DNA from: Thermotogae bacterium
Lineage (GTDB): Bacteria; Hydrothermota; Hydrothermia; LBFQ01
Direction: 5' to 3'
Length of the DNA: 42,488 nucleotides
NCBI GenBank assembly: GCA_013153965.1
Contig: JAADDJ010000003.1
Coordinates: 1 to 42,488 of the forward strand
Each line of letters opens with the position of its first letter. Position 1 is the first letter of the stretch. The position numbers and the translations under genes were made by a program. The notes below the pieces were generated by a model. The model did no database searches, was not told the DNA's origin, and saw nothing but the letters and a program-made list of their open reading frames with translations. This document shows positions 8,724 to 15,286 of the stretch, piece by piece.

Positions 8724-9427
8724 CGCTCTACCGGTATATCCCCGAGGAGGATGATCTCTCCCCGCGCCGTTATGGCCATCTTAACCGCCAGCACCGTTCC
8801 CCCGAAATCCCCTATAAGGCGTGGGATCTCCGGGTCCCGATGGCACGGTTTGAATGCCCTCGCCAGAGGGTGAGCCGCGACGAATATCAGCACCCCCTCC
8901 AGAGCCCCCAAGAGCTCTATGTGTCGGCGGCCCCTCTCGGTGATGGTGTCCGGGTACCGGGCGCTTCCATCCTCGGGAAAGTAGAAGACGGCGCTCTTTA
9001 TCTCGGCGAGCCGCTCCCCTCCGTCGGGCATCCTGAGGAGGAGGTCAAATCGGGAGTTCCCCACCTTCACGTGGCGACCTACGACCTTCACCCCCTCAAG
9101 CCCCTTGATCGCTCCGGCGGATATGGCGCGCGCCACCGCCTTCTCCTGCAGGGACGTGTCTATGAGGGTGTATAGGGCGGATCCGGACACGGACGTTCCG
9201 ACCATCCGATATCGCAGTTTCCTACCAGATATGGGGATGCATAGAGCGTCGGTGCCGGGTACGAGGAGATCCTCCAGCCGTCCGGTGTTGTTCGTATGCA
9301 CCTCGTGCGTGAGGCCGTTGATTACGACCCGGGAGACGAAGCGGTTAATCCGCTCAAGAAAGCGACACCCGACGGTCTCAACCTTCAGGAGACTCGTATA
9401 GGCCGAATTTCTTCGCGAGCCTATCAA
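8720..9427 (-). CDS. sfsA: SfsA family nucleic-acid-binding protein / predicted nuclease
   Basis: 235 residues from TTG at 9427, supported by GGAGGAGGT five nt upstream; this start lies 50 bp inside lysC, implying coupled translation. Family motifs are FLERINRFVSRVVING, the HTNNTGRLEDLL segment, a central RFDLLL and the AEIKSAVFYF strand with PDTITERGRRHIELL. The D...E-x-K arrangement resembles a PD-(D/E)XK-type core. SfsA was first linked to maltose gene expression in E. coli; the present view is a DNA/RNA-binding nuclease-fold protein of uncertain role. Last gene of the five-gene minus-strand operon starting at 12486. Confidence 0.9.
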   Translation of the reverse strand: MIGSRRNSAYTSLLKVETVGCRFLERINRFVSRVVINGLTHEVHTNNTGRLEDLLVPGTDALCIPISGRKLRYRMVGTSVSGSALYTLIDTSLQEKAVARAISAGAIKGLEGVKVVGRHVKVGNSRFDLLLRMPDGGERLAEIKSAVFYFPEDGSARYPDTITERGRRHIELLGALEGVLIFVAAHPLARAFKPCHRDPEIPRLIGDFGGTVLAVKMAITARGEIILLGDIPVER

Positions 9428-10550
9428 CTATGACCTCCTCCCTGTCCCTGCTGACCACCAGACACATCTTCATATCCGAGACGCTCATCATAAATATATG
9501 CTCCCATCCCACCACCGAGAAGACGGTTTCGTGAATCTCCGGGCTCGTACCGACGCCCCAACCGATCACGCAGATAACCGACAATCCCTCCCTTATGGAA
9601 AATCTCAGGTTGAGGTCCGAGAGTATCTTTAAGGCTTTATCCCTCTCCTCCTCCGGCACGAATAGGACCAGATGTCTGCCCGTTGAATCGTGGGAGAAGT
9701 TCAAAACCCTGACCTCCCCCATCACCTTGGCCAAAAGCGGCACACCCTCCCGTCCCTCCACGTCGTACATCACGACCGAGTCGGTGGTTATCGCCTTAAC
9801 TCCCGGACTTTCCAGATGCTCCCGTTTCTCCACTAAGGTACCTCCCCTATCGGGCTCGTACGAAGATAGTATAAGGAAGGGAAGTTCGTACTTGGCGGCC
9901 AGATTGACCGCCCTCGCGTGCATGACCTTGGCCCCGGAGGAGGCCATCTCCGACAGGACGGCGTAGTCCAACCGACGGTACCTGCGGGCCTTGGGGAATC
10001 GGCGGGGATCCAAGGCGAAGACTCCCGGCACATCCGTGTATATCTCACACGGGACATTCCCGAGGGATATGGCCAAGGCCACGGCCGTGAGGTCGCTTCC
10101 TCCCCTGCCGAGGGTGGTTATCTCCTTACTCAAAGAGACCCCTTGAAATCCGGCCACCACCGGCACCTTGCCCTCTTCAAGAGCCTCGGTTATCCTGTAG
10201 AGCTTTATCTCCAACACCCGGGCCCGGTTGAATTTGTTTTCCGTGATTATGCCCACTTGGGAGCCCGTGAAGGATACGGCCTCAACGCCCAGATCGTGCA
10301 GGGCCATGGAGAGGAGGGCCATGGATATACGCTCCCCGACACTCAAGAGCATATCCAACTCCCTCGGCGGCGGGTTCTGGGAGATACTGTAGGCGAGGGT
10401 AAGCAGCTCGTCCGTAGTCTTCCCCATGGCGGAGACGACGACGACGGGATCGCACGTCTCTCTCTTGTCCTTTATGATCTCCGCCACCGCCTTTATACGC
10501 TCGGGGGTGGCGACGGATGAGCCTCCGAACTTGAGTACGCAGGGTTTCAT
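9378..10550 (-). CDS. lysC: Aspartate kinase
   Basis: 390 residues. The kinase domain starts with LKFGGSSVA (6-14), followed by VVVVSAMGKTTDELL, TLGRGGSDLTA and the aspartate/ATP region YTDVPGVF. From about residue 255 there are two ACT-type regulatory subdomains (VLNFSHDSTGRHLVLFV and ICVIGWGVGTSPEIHETVF), suggesting feedback control by lysine or threonine. The enzyme phosphorylates aspartate for lysine, threonine and methionine synthesis. The start ATG overlaps the stop of the upstream nuclease gene (ATGA), an unusual partner. No other amino-acid biosynthesis gene is adjacent. Confidence 0.96.
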   Translation of the reverse strand: MKPCVLKFGGSSVATPERIKAVAEIIKDKRETCDPVVVVSAMGKTTDELLTLAYSISQNPPPRELDMLLSVGERISMALLSMALHDLGVEAVSFTGSQVGIITENKFNRARVLEIKLYRITEALEEGKVPVVAGFQGVSLSKEITTLGRGGSDLTAVALAISLGNVPCEIYTDVPGVFALDPRRFPKARRYRRLDYAVLSEMASSGAKVMHARAVNLAAKYELPFLILSSYEPDRGGTLVEKREHLESPGVKAITTDSVVMYDVEGREGVPLLAKVMGEVRVLNFSHDSTGRHLVLFVPEEERDKALKILSDLNLRFSIREGLSVICVIGWGVGTSPEIHETVFSVVGWEHIFMMSVSDMKMCLVVSRDREEVIVDRLAKKFGLYESPEG

Positions 10551-11515
10551 CGTAGGATCTCCAGATGCAGGCTTTCTAAAAGATCGTCATAGTCGTAGGG
10601 ATCTTCGGCGGGATCCAAGCCGGCGAAGGAGTATGAGATAAAAATTATCTTGCGATGGGAACGGAGGGTGTCGGGAAAATCTTTTCCGACGAGTACTCCA
10701 CCTATCGCATCCTCCTCCAACTCCTCCAAATACTTCTCTATCTGCCGCACGTGTCCCCTACTCACTCTGCCTTTCTTAACCTCAACGGGGATGGCTCCGA
10801 TCCTCCCGATGGGATTACGCAACTTGGCGAATATATCCACATGCCCTTCCATAAGGGCCCTCTCGGAGAGAAATTCGTATTCCCGAGGATCATCATGCGA
10901 GCCGAGACGATCCAAGATATCCCCTATGATTTCATGCAGTTTTTTCTTCACCAAAGTCTGAAGGATGTTCTCCTTGAAAAGATAGACCTCCGGCTCCCGC
11001 ACCTTCGCATTCACAAACGTTATCTTGGGCTGAAACATATCGCCCCCGAAATCACCAACCTTCGGATCCTCCGGTGAAAAGGTCCCCATCTGCGACACTA
11101 CGGATAGGCTCACACTATCTGATTGGAAGTGGCTCTTCCTGTATCCTCCACGAAGTAGAAGATTTTGAGCAACGTAATTAAACTCGGGACGGATGAGCGA
11201 TTCGTTCAAACTCCGTATCCTGCGGAGTTTTAGACGGAAGGGAAAGTAATACTCTCTGCCACTCTCGCGGAAATGTATGGGAGGCCAGGGAGGCAGGTTC
11301 TTTGCGTTCCTGTAGGCTATCTTATCGGCAACTTCGTAGAGGTTCAGAATGTGGGCACCGTAGAGGAAGGAGACGTAATCACCGACCTCAACGTCCAAGA
11401 AGGCCCATAGACCGTTGATGCTGTTAGTGAATCCCGCCCACCCGTACTCCAGACAACGTTCCAGATGTTCCCTGCGCGAGACGGCTATCAGATAGTACGC
11501 CCTCCCTCGGGTCAT
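10547..11515 (-). CDS. YTH/EVE-like domain fused to a NucS-like PD-(D/E)XK nuclease
   Basis: 322 residues. The N-terminal 120 residues begin YYLIAVSRREHLERCLEYGWAG and continue GLWAFLDVEVGDYVSFLYG, a pattern like the PUA-fold EVE/YTH domains that read modified bases. The C-terminal region (about 200-305) has EFLSERALMEGHVDIFA, PVEVKKGR and RQIEKYLEEL, i.e. D...E-x-K plus Q-x3-Y, as in the RecB/NucS nuclease branch. Together this suggests an endonuclease guided by a modified base; that is inference. Base composition is visibly lower in G+C (a 60-base stretch near 10921 is about 38%) than its neighbours, suggesting recent transfer, yet it is embedded with ATGA overlap to lysC and a 4-bp gap from the upstream gene. 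Confidence 0.7.
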   Translation of the reverse strand: MTRGRAYYLIAVSRREHLERCLEYGWAGFTNSINGLWAFLDVEVGDYVSFLYGAHILNLYEVADKIAYRNAKNLPPWPPIHFRESGREYYFPFRLKLRRIRSLNESLIRPEFNYVAQNLLLRGGYRKSHFQSDSVSLSVVSQMGTFSPEDPKVGDFGGDMFQPKITFVNAKVREPEVYLFKENILQTLVKKKLHEIIGDILDRLGSHDDPREYEFLSERALMEGHVDIFAKLRNPIGRIGAIPVEVKKGRVSRGHVRQIEKYLEELEEDAIGGVLVGKDFPDTLRSHRKIIFISYSFAGLDPAEDPYDYDDLLESLHLEILR

Positions 11516-11519
11516 CCCA

Positions 11520-12236
11520 TCATATCAGATGCAGCCAGTTGTGCAGGAGGAAGTATATACGTCCGAGGAGCAACGATATACGCCCCATAACCGTATAACC
11601 GAACGAAGCCCCGAAGGCCACCATTATGAAGACCGTACCCACGCTAACTATGGGCCTCATTATACCCTTCTGCTCCGCCGAGAAGAAGAAGTAGAGGATG
11701 GTGGTTATCACCCCCACGAGGAACACCCAGTTGGAGACCGTACTCATCAGATCCGGAGTCCATAGGGGAAGGAAGGTGGCCTGAATCTGAGGGAATATGA
11801 ACCCTTGGAAGGCGGCCGTTATACCGATACCCGTACCGATCCCGATGGTGACGGCCAGCGGATATAGGGATATCCACCGCAGGTGGGGAGCGATGTACCC
11901 GAATATCTCCAACTTGGCCAGAATCATCAGACCGAGGATAACCCCTATGAGTATAACCAGCTGCCCCACGGTTAGGAAGGGAACCTCCTGACCGAGGAAG
12001 TTGAAAGTACCCAGCTTGAGGATCACGTACTTGCTGTCCCTTATCCCCTGGGCGATCTGGGGCCATATGGCCTGGTTGAAGGCGTTCATGAGGCCGTACC
12101 CCGCGGACACGCCGACGAAAATATGCTCGGCGAATCTATAGACCGGGTTCTCCTTGATTATGAGGGATAGGATGGCGAGGGTGAAGAACGCCGCCAGCCA
12201 GACGCCCAAAACTTCGGCCCAACTTCCGCCCATCAT
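11520..12236 (-). CDS. Conserved multi-pass membrane protein, function unknown
   Basis: 238 residues, almost wholly hydrophobic, with about six or seven membrane helices (near 8-25, 35-52, 85-107, 115-150, 165-187, 196-215, 220-237). Short polar loops carry FAEHIFVGVSAGYG and FFFSAEQKG. I do not recognise the family. The ATG at 12236 is preceded by GAGGAAGTG, and the gene starts 2 bp from the end of the coiled-coil lipoprotein gene, so the two are probably made together in the envelope. Nothing suggests transport or catalysis specifically. Confidence 0.7.
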   Translation of the reverse strand: MMGGSWAEVLGVWLAAFFTLAILSLIIKENPVYRFAEHIFVGVSAGYGLMNAFNQAIWPQIAQGIRDSKYVILKLGTFNFLGQEVPFLTVGQLVILIGVILGLMILAKLEIFGYIAPHLRWISLYPLAVTIGIGTGIGITAAFQGFIFPQIQATFLPLWTPDLMSTVSNWVFLVGVITTILYFFFSAEQKGIMRPIVSVGTVFIMVAFGASFGYTVMGRISLLLGRIYFLLHNWLHLI

Positions 12237-12237
12237 A

Positions 12238-12486
12238 TCACTTCCTCTTCTTGCCCTTTATCTTCTCCAGCTCCTTCAGGAGTATGCGATAATTCTCCTC
12301 CAAAGCCTTCACCTTACCCACGGCCGAGGAGATCTCCCCCTTGGCCTCCAGAACCTCCGAGCGTAGAGTTTTCACTTCCTTCTCCAGTTTGATCAGCCTC
12401 TCCTCAAACTTCTTCGCGTCCCTGCTCGTCGCGCATCCGCCCAGCCATAGACTTCCCGCTAAGACTGCCAGCAGTACGTACCTCAT
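12238..12486 (-). CDS. Small coiled-coil lipoprotein
   Basis: 82 residues. A single Arg, a hydrophobic core and the lipobox LGGC (Cys18) make a lipoprotein signal. The mature part is one long heptad-repeat helix (about 25-78, rich in Lys/Glu with Leu spacing) ending in KGKKRK. This resembles Lpp-like or periplasmic spacer lipoproteins in architecture; sequence does not prove homology. The basic tail could contact peptidoglycan or membrane. The start is fixed by TATAAT 9 nt upstream. First gene of the operon running down to sfsA. Confidence 0.75.
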   Translation of the reverse strand: MRYVLLAVLAGSLWLGGCATSRDAKKFEERLIKLEKEVKTLRSEVLEAKGEISSAVGKVKALEENYRILLKELEKIKGKKRK

Positions 12487-12495
12487 CGGACGGAT

Positions 12496-12501
12496 ATTAT
12501 A
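12496..12501 (-). promoter_or_regulatory. -10 box (TATAAT) of the lipoprotein-to-sfsA operon
   Basis: TATAAT on the minus strand, 9 nt before the ATG at 12486. Confidence 0.75.
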
Positions 12502-12538
12502 GGGGGGTAAAAGGATGGGATGCGCCTAAAACCCACCT

Positions 12539-12544
12539 TAGAAT
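12539..12544 (+). promoter_or_regulatory. -10 box (TAGAAT) of the tRNA-Pro array
   Basis: TAGAAT ending 19 nt before the mature tRNA 5' end, leaving a precursor leader of about a dozen bases. No such box precedes the downstream tRNA-like copies. Confidence 0.65.
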
Positions 12545-12563
12545 TCCACCCTAACGGAGTTGG

Positions 12564-12637
12564 CGGGGCGTAGCGCAGCCTGGCAGCGCGCCTGGTTTGG
12601 GACCAGGAGGTCCCGGGTTCAAATCCCGGCGCCCCGA
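12564..12637 (+). tRNA. tRNA-Pro (anticodon TGG)
   Basis: 74 nt cloverleaf: acceptor CGGGGCG/CGCCCCG (12564-12570 with 12630-12636), discriminator A12637, D-stem GCGC/GCGC with GG in its loop, anticodon stem CCTGG/CCAGG with loop TTTGGGA (anticodon TGG, reads CCA/CCN), T-arm CCGGG-TTCAAAT-CCCGG. CCA is not encoded. This is the only canonical copy of the three related sequences that follow each other here. Confidence 0.95.
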
Positions 12638-12639
12638 TT
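12592..12639 (+). repeat. 48-bp direct repeat, copy 1 (tRNA-Pro 3' part)
   Basis: From CTGGTTTGGG through the T-arm, acceptor 3' strand, discriminator and TT. Identical to copies 2 and 3. Confidence 0.9.
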
Positions 12640-12691
12640 GCGGAGTGGTTGCTTGTGGATTGAGGGGACATTGAACGTAGCAGGGGCGTAG
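12638..12691 (+). CDS. Possible 17-codon remnant ORF between tRNA copies
   Basis: An open frame begins with TTG at the first base after the tRNA-Pro discriminator and ends at the TAG inside the next tRNA-like copy, the same geometry as the full GIY-YIG ORF at 12759. In the next frame the first codons (GCG GAG TGG) resemble the start of the nuclease (GCG AAA TGG), so this may be a deleted cassette. Too short to be a working nuclease. Confidence 0.2.
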   Translation: MRSGCLWIEGTLNVAGA

Positions 12692-12758
12692 TCCCGCCTA
12701 TGGCGGGACGCACTGGTTTGGGACCAGGAGGTCCCGGGTTCAAATCCCGGCGCCCCGA
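12682..12758 (+). pseudogene. tRNA-Pro-like sequence with hairpin in place of D-arm (copy 2)
   Basis: Keeps the acceptor 5' strand (with A instead of C at position 1), the anticodon arm with TGG, T-arm and acceptor 3' strand. The D-arm is replaced by the hairpin GTCCCGCC-TAT-GGCGGGAC (12691-12709), which lacks the conserved loop GG needed for the normal tertiary fold. One extra A (12712) also disturbs the anticodon stem junction. Unlikely to be a working tRNA, though 3'-end processing signals are intact. Confidence 0.75.
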
Positions 12759-12760
12759 TT
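12713..12760 (+). repeat. 48-bp direct repeat, copy 2
   Basis: Identical to 12592-12639; the nuclease start codon TTG (12759-12761) begins within its last two bases. Confidence 0.9.
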
Positions 12761-13007
12761 GGCGAAATGGTACGTCTATGTGTTGAGAAGTTTGAAGGAT
12801 AGAGGATACTATATAGGCTACACTTCAAATCTGGAGAGGAGGATAGAGTTTCATAACGCTGGAAGGCAAAGATCAACTCGCCACAGGAGACCTTGGCGGT
12901 TGGTATATTACGAAGAGTTCAGCAGTAGGTCGGAAGCCATACGGAGGGAAAAACAGCTTAAAGCCTACAAGGGCGGTGAAGCCTTTAAAAGACTCATAGG
13001 GGCGTAG
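12759..13007 (+). CDS. GIY-YIG endonuclease embedded between tRNA-like copies
   Basis: 82 residues, a single GIY-YIG domain of the UPF0213/YhbQ-like size class. The GIY-equivalent is YVYVLRS (5-11) and the YIG strand GYYIGYT (16-22); R27 and E64 (REKQLK) sit where the catalytic Arg and metal-binding Glu are expected. The TTG start is the very first base after the discriminator of tRNA-like copy 2, and the last two codons and TAG stop come from the 5' end (GGGGCGTAG) of copy 3. No Shine-Dalgarno or -10 box precedes it. G+C is lower than in flanking genes. It probably cleaves DNA at the tRNA gene to spread its cassette. Confidence 0.85.
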   Translation: MAKWYVYVLRSLKDRGYYIGYTSNLERRIEFHNAGRQRSTRHRRPWRLVYYEEFSSRSEAIRREKQLKAYKGGEAFKRLIGA

Positions 13008-13073
13008 TCCCGCCTATGGCGGGACGCCTGGTTTGGGACCAGGAGGTCCCGGGTTCAAATCCCGGCGCCCCGA
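12998..13073 (+). pseudogene. tRNA-Pro-like sequence with hairpin in place of D-arm (copy 3)
   Basis: Same structure as copy 2 without the extra A: acceptor GGGGCG/CGCCCC, hairpin GTCCCGCC-TAT-GGCGGGAC at 13007-13025, anticodon arm with TGG and normal T-arm, discriminator A13073. It lies at the end of the nuclease ORF and supplies its stop codon. No D-loop GG. Its 3' flank (TTTAGGG) ends the array. Confidence 0.75.
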
Positions 13074-13075
13074 TT
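13028..13075 (+). repeat. 48-bp direct repeat, copy 3
   Basis: Identical to the copies at 12592 and 12713; marks the right end of the array. Confidence 0.9.
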
Positions 13076-13082
13076 TAGGGCC

Positions 13083-13451
13083 TCACTCCTTACATCTCTT
13101 CACCTTCAGCTTCACGGGCAGGGGTTTCGGTACATCAACCCTGACGGCTACGAACGGGGAGGTTATAACCTGTATGACCATGGATCCGGGTTTGGGACAG
13201 ATCTCCTTAGCCACGACCGTCAGGCTCTTACCGTCGGACTTTATCTCCTCTATCTCAACCGAGTACCCTCCGGTAGGTCGCTGTCCCAAGAATACAAGTA
13301 GCGTGCGCTCATCCCCGTTCTCCACCAGATTGGCGTAGGTGCTATCCCACCATACCGCCTTCTCCTCCATAACCCCCGACATGTATCCCTTCGCCACCAC
13401 CTCCCACGATATGGGGTTGGATTTACCCATAAGTACGAACATCCACATCAT
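13083..13451 (-). CDS. PrcB C-terminal-domain protein
   Basis: 122 residues. The central block [20 protein letters not shown] followed by a strand and [16 protein letters not shown] matches the PrcB_C domain, first described as part of a spirochaete protease complex and otherwise of unknown role. The N-terminus ([12 protein letters not shown]) is a weak hydrophobic stretch, so export is uncertain. The ATG overlaps the eno stop (ATGA), so it is co-transcribed with enolase and translationally coupled. Confidence 0.75.
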   Translation of the reverse strand: MMWMFVLMGKSNPISWEVVAKGYMSGVMEEKAVWWDSTYANLVENGDERTLLVFLGQRPTGGYSVEIEEIKSDGKSLTVVAKEICPKPGSMVIQVITSPFVAVRVDVPKPLPVKLKVKRCKE

Positions 13452-14683
13452 AGGCCCAGCTCATCCTCAATCTCAAGGAGGCGATTGTACTTGGCCGTCC
13501 GCTCACCCCTCGCGACCGCCCCCGTCTTTATCCAACCGCTATTTACGGCCACAGCGAGGTCGGCTATGGTGGTATCCTCGGTCTCCCCGGAGCGGTGGGA
13601 GATCACGGTCTTCCATCCGGCCTTGTGCGTCATATCAACGGCCTCAAGCGTCTCGCTAAGAGTTCCTATCTGGTTGAGCTTTATCAAAACGGCGTTGGAG
13701 TATCCCTCCTCTATACCCTTGGCTATGAGCTTGGGGTTGGTGGTGTATATGTCGTCTCCGACGATCATCAACCTGTGGCCGAATTCGGACGTTATGAGCT
13801 TCCAGCCTTCGTAGTCATCCTCCGAGAAGGGGTCCTCTATGGAGATTATGGGGTAGGAGTTTATATAATCCTCGTACGTGCGTAGCAACTCCTCCCTCGT
13901 CATCTCCTTCCCCTCAAACCTGTACCTCTCGCTGGAGGGGTCGTACAGCTCGGAGGCGGCCACATCAAGGCTCAGGAAGATCTCATGCCCCAGCTTGTAC
14001 CCGGCCTTCTCTATGGCCTCAACCAGAAGCTCCAGCGCCTCCCTGTGGCTCCTCAGGTTGGGAGCGAATCCGCCCTCATCCCCCAAGCCGGTGCTTAGAC
14101 CCCGGCCCTTGAGTATGCCCTTGAGGGTGTGGTATATCTCACTCCCGGCCCTCACCCTATCCTTGAACTTCCTTATCCCCTTGGGAGTTATCATGAACTC
14201 CTGAATGTCCAGATTGTTGTCCGCGTGCTTCCCGCCGTTTATGAAGTTCATGAGGGGAACGGGTAGGAGCTTGGCATTTACTCCCCCTATGTAGCGGTAG
14301 AGGGGTATGCCCAGCGACTTGGCGGCGGCGTGGGCCACGGCCAAGGAGACTCCGAGGATGGCGTTCGCCCCGAGACGGGCCTTGTGGGGAGTACCGTCCA
14401 AGTTTATCAGGAGTTTATCTATGCCCACCTGATCATAGGCATCCTTACCCACGAGAGCCTTGGCTATCTCATCCTCCACGTTCCTGACGGCGTTGAGGAC
14501 GCCCTTTCCCATGTACCTCTTCTCCCCATCCCGCAGCTCAACCGCCTCATTCTTTCCCGTGGAGGCCCCCGATGGGACCCTCGCCACGCCCACACTCCCA
14601 TCCTCAAGGATGCATTTGACCATAAGGGTGGGATTTCCTCTGGAGTCCAATATCTCCAGAGCCCTAAGCGATGTTATACGCAT
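13448..14683 (-). CDS. eno: Enolase
   Basis: 411 residues from ATG 14683 ([18 protein letters not shown]); the open frame further upstream is not coding and would run through the promoter. Substrate loop [16 protein letters not shown], metal and catalytic segments [56 protein letters not shown] and [15 protein letters not shown] are all present. The enzyme converts 2-phosphoglycerate to phosphoenolpyruvate. TAAAAT lies 7 nt upstream of the ATG. Divergent from lptC. Confidence 0.97.
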   Translation of the reverse strand: MRITSLRALEILDSRGNPTLMVKCILEDGSVGVARVPSGASTGKNEAVELRDGEKRYMGKGVLNAVRNVEDEIAKALVGKDAYDQVGIDKLLINLDGTPHKARLGANAILGVSLAVAHAAAKSLGIPLYRYIGGVNAKLLPVPLMNFINGGKHADNNLDIQEFMITPKGIRKFKDRVRAGSEIYHTLKGILKGRGLSTGLGDEGGFAPNLRSHREALELLVEAIEKAGYKLGHEIFLSLDVAASELYDPSSERYRFEGKEMTREELLRTYEDYINSYPIISIEDPFSEDDYEGWKLITSEFGHRLMIVGDDIYTTNPKLIAKGIEEGYSNAVLIKLNQIGTLSETLEAVDMTHKAGWKTVISHRSGETEDTTIADLAVAVNSGWIKTGAVARGERTAKYNRLLEIEDELGL

Positions 14684-14690
14684 AGCCGGT

Positions 14691-14696
14691 ATTTTA
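14691..14696 (-). promoter_or_regulatory. -10 box (TAAAAT) of eno
   Basis: Minus-strand TAAAAT, 7 nt before the ATG at 14683. Confidence 0.75.
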
Positions 14697-14734
14697 CCGG
14701 CGAAATGCCGGATCTCCCGCGAAGTTTTCAAGGA

Positions 14735-14740
14735 TAGAAT
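14735..14740 (+). promoter_or_regulatory. -10 box (TAGAAT) of lptC
   Basis: TAGAAT 7 nt before the GTG at 14748. Confidence 0.75.
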
Positions 14741-14747
14741 TGGTGAA

Positions 14748-15260
14748 GTGCGTAGGGTGATACCGGCCATATTGCTCATCATGGTGCTCGGATGCGGAAA
14801 GGGGGAAGAGGAGAGGGCCGTAGGCGTTGAGCCCGGCGCCGACTCCGTGAAGGTGATAGCAACCAAGGCAGGAAGGAAAACGTGGGTTATGAAGGCGGCG
14901 AAGGTGAGGGAGGAGAACGACACTTTGACCGGCTACGGGATCACCATAAGGTTCTACAAGGGTGGGAGGATCACATCCATCCTCACGGCGGATTCGGGCA
15001 AGTACGACAGAGTGTCGGGGAACATGACGGCGTTCGGGAATGTGCATCTTGTGGCATCCGACAGCACGGAGATGTGGAGCAGAACTCTCAGCTGGGATGA
15101 GAAGCGGCAGGTGATATGGACGGAGGATTCGGTCAAGATACTTGATCGCAGGCGGAACCGCACCCTCTGGGCCAAGGGCATGGAGACCGACGCCTCCGTG
15201 TCCTACATAAAATTCAAATCATCCGTTCGCGGCGAGGGTGAGGAGGAGTTTGAGGAGTGA
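14748..15260 (+). CDS. lptC: LptC-like LPS-export lipoprotein
   Basis: 170 residues from GTG 14748, selected by the TAGAAT box 7 nt upstream; a longer open frame reaches back through eno antisense and is not used. The start [17 protein letters not shown] is a lipoprotein signal with Cys16, whereas E. coli LptC is membrane-anchored. The body shows the repeated beta-jellyroll pattern of the Lpt family: [69 protein letters not shown]. It would pass LPS from LptBFG to LptA in the periplasm. Supports a lipopolysaccharide-bearing outer membrane. Confidence 0.82.
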   Translation: MRRVIPAILLIMVLGCGKGEEERAVGVEPGADSVKVIATKAGRKTWVMKAAKVREENDTLTGYGITIRFYKGGRITSILTADSGKYDRVSGNMTAFGNVHLVASDSTEMWSRTLSWDEKRQVIWTEDSVKILDRRRNRTLWAKGMETDASVSYIKFKSSVRGEGEEEFEE

Positions 15261-15271
15261 ATCATCGGCCA

Positions 15272-15277
15272 TAAAAT
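15272..15277 (+). promoter_or_regulatory. -10 box (TAAAAT) of the Asp-box protein gene
   Basis: TAAAAT 9 nt before the ATG at 15287, with TTGAGG 16 nt upstream of it as a possible -35. Confidence 0.7.
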
Positions 15278-15286
15278 ACGCAAACT

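Larger units (their letters stand above)
12564..13075 (+). mobile_element. Candidate tRNA-targeting GIY-YIG cassette array
   Basis: An intact tRNA-Pro is followed by two tRNA-like copies and a GIY-YIG nuclease ORF. A 48-bp direct repeat equal to the tRNA 3' part plus two bases occurs identically at 12592-12639, 12713-12760 and 13028-13075. The unit from the end of the second copy to the end of the third is 315 bp and contains only the nuclease ORF plus the modified tRNA-like sequence. Repeats of a tRNA 3' end around a nuclease gene are the footprint expected of an integrating or homing element. The interval after the first copy is only about 45 bp and may be a deleted cassette. Mobility itself is inferred. 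Confidence 0.6.

Noticed and set aside
12682-12758. Second functional tRNA-Pro
   Set aside because: D-arm replaced by a hairpin without the loop GG and with an extra base; treated as tRNA-like.
12483-12876. Two minus-strand frames encoding APGFEPGTSWSQT-type peptides
   Set aside because: They are the antisense reading of the tRNA-Pro copies, a well-known annotation artefact.
14460-14747. N-terminal extension of the lptC frame
   Set aside because: Overlaps eno antisense and lies upstream of the TAGAAT box; the lipoprotein signal begins at GTG 14748.
14684-14923. N-terminal extension of enolase by 80 residues
   Set aside because: Enolase homology begins at [11 protein letters not shown], and the eno -10 box lies within the extension.
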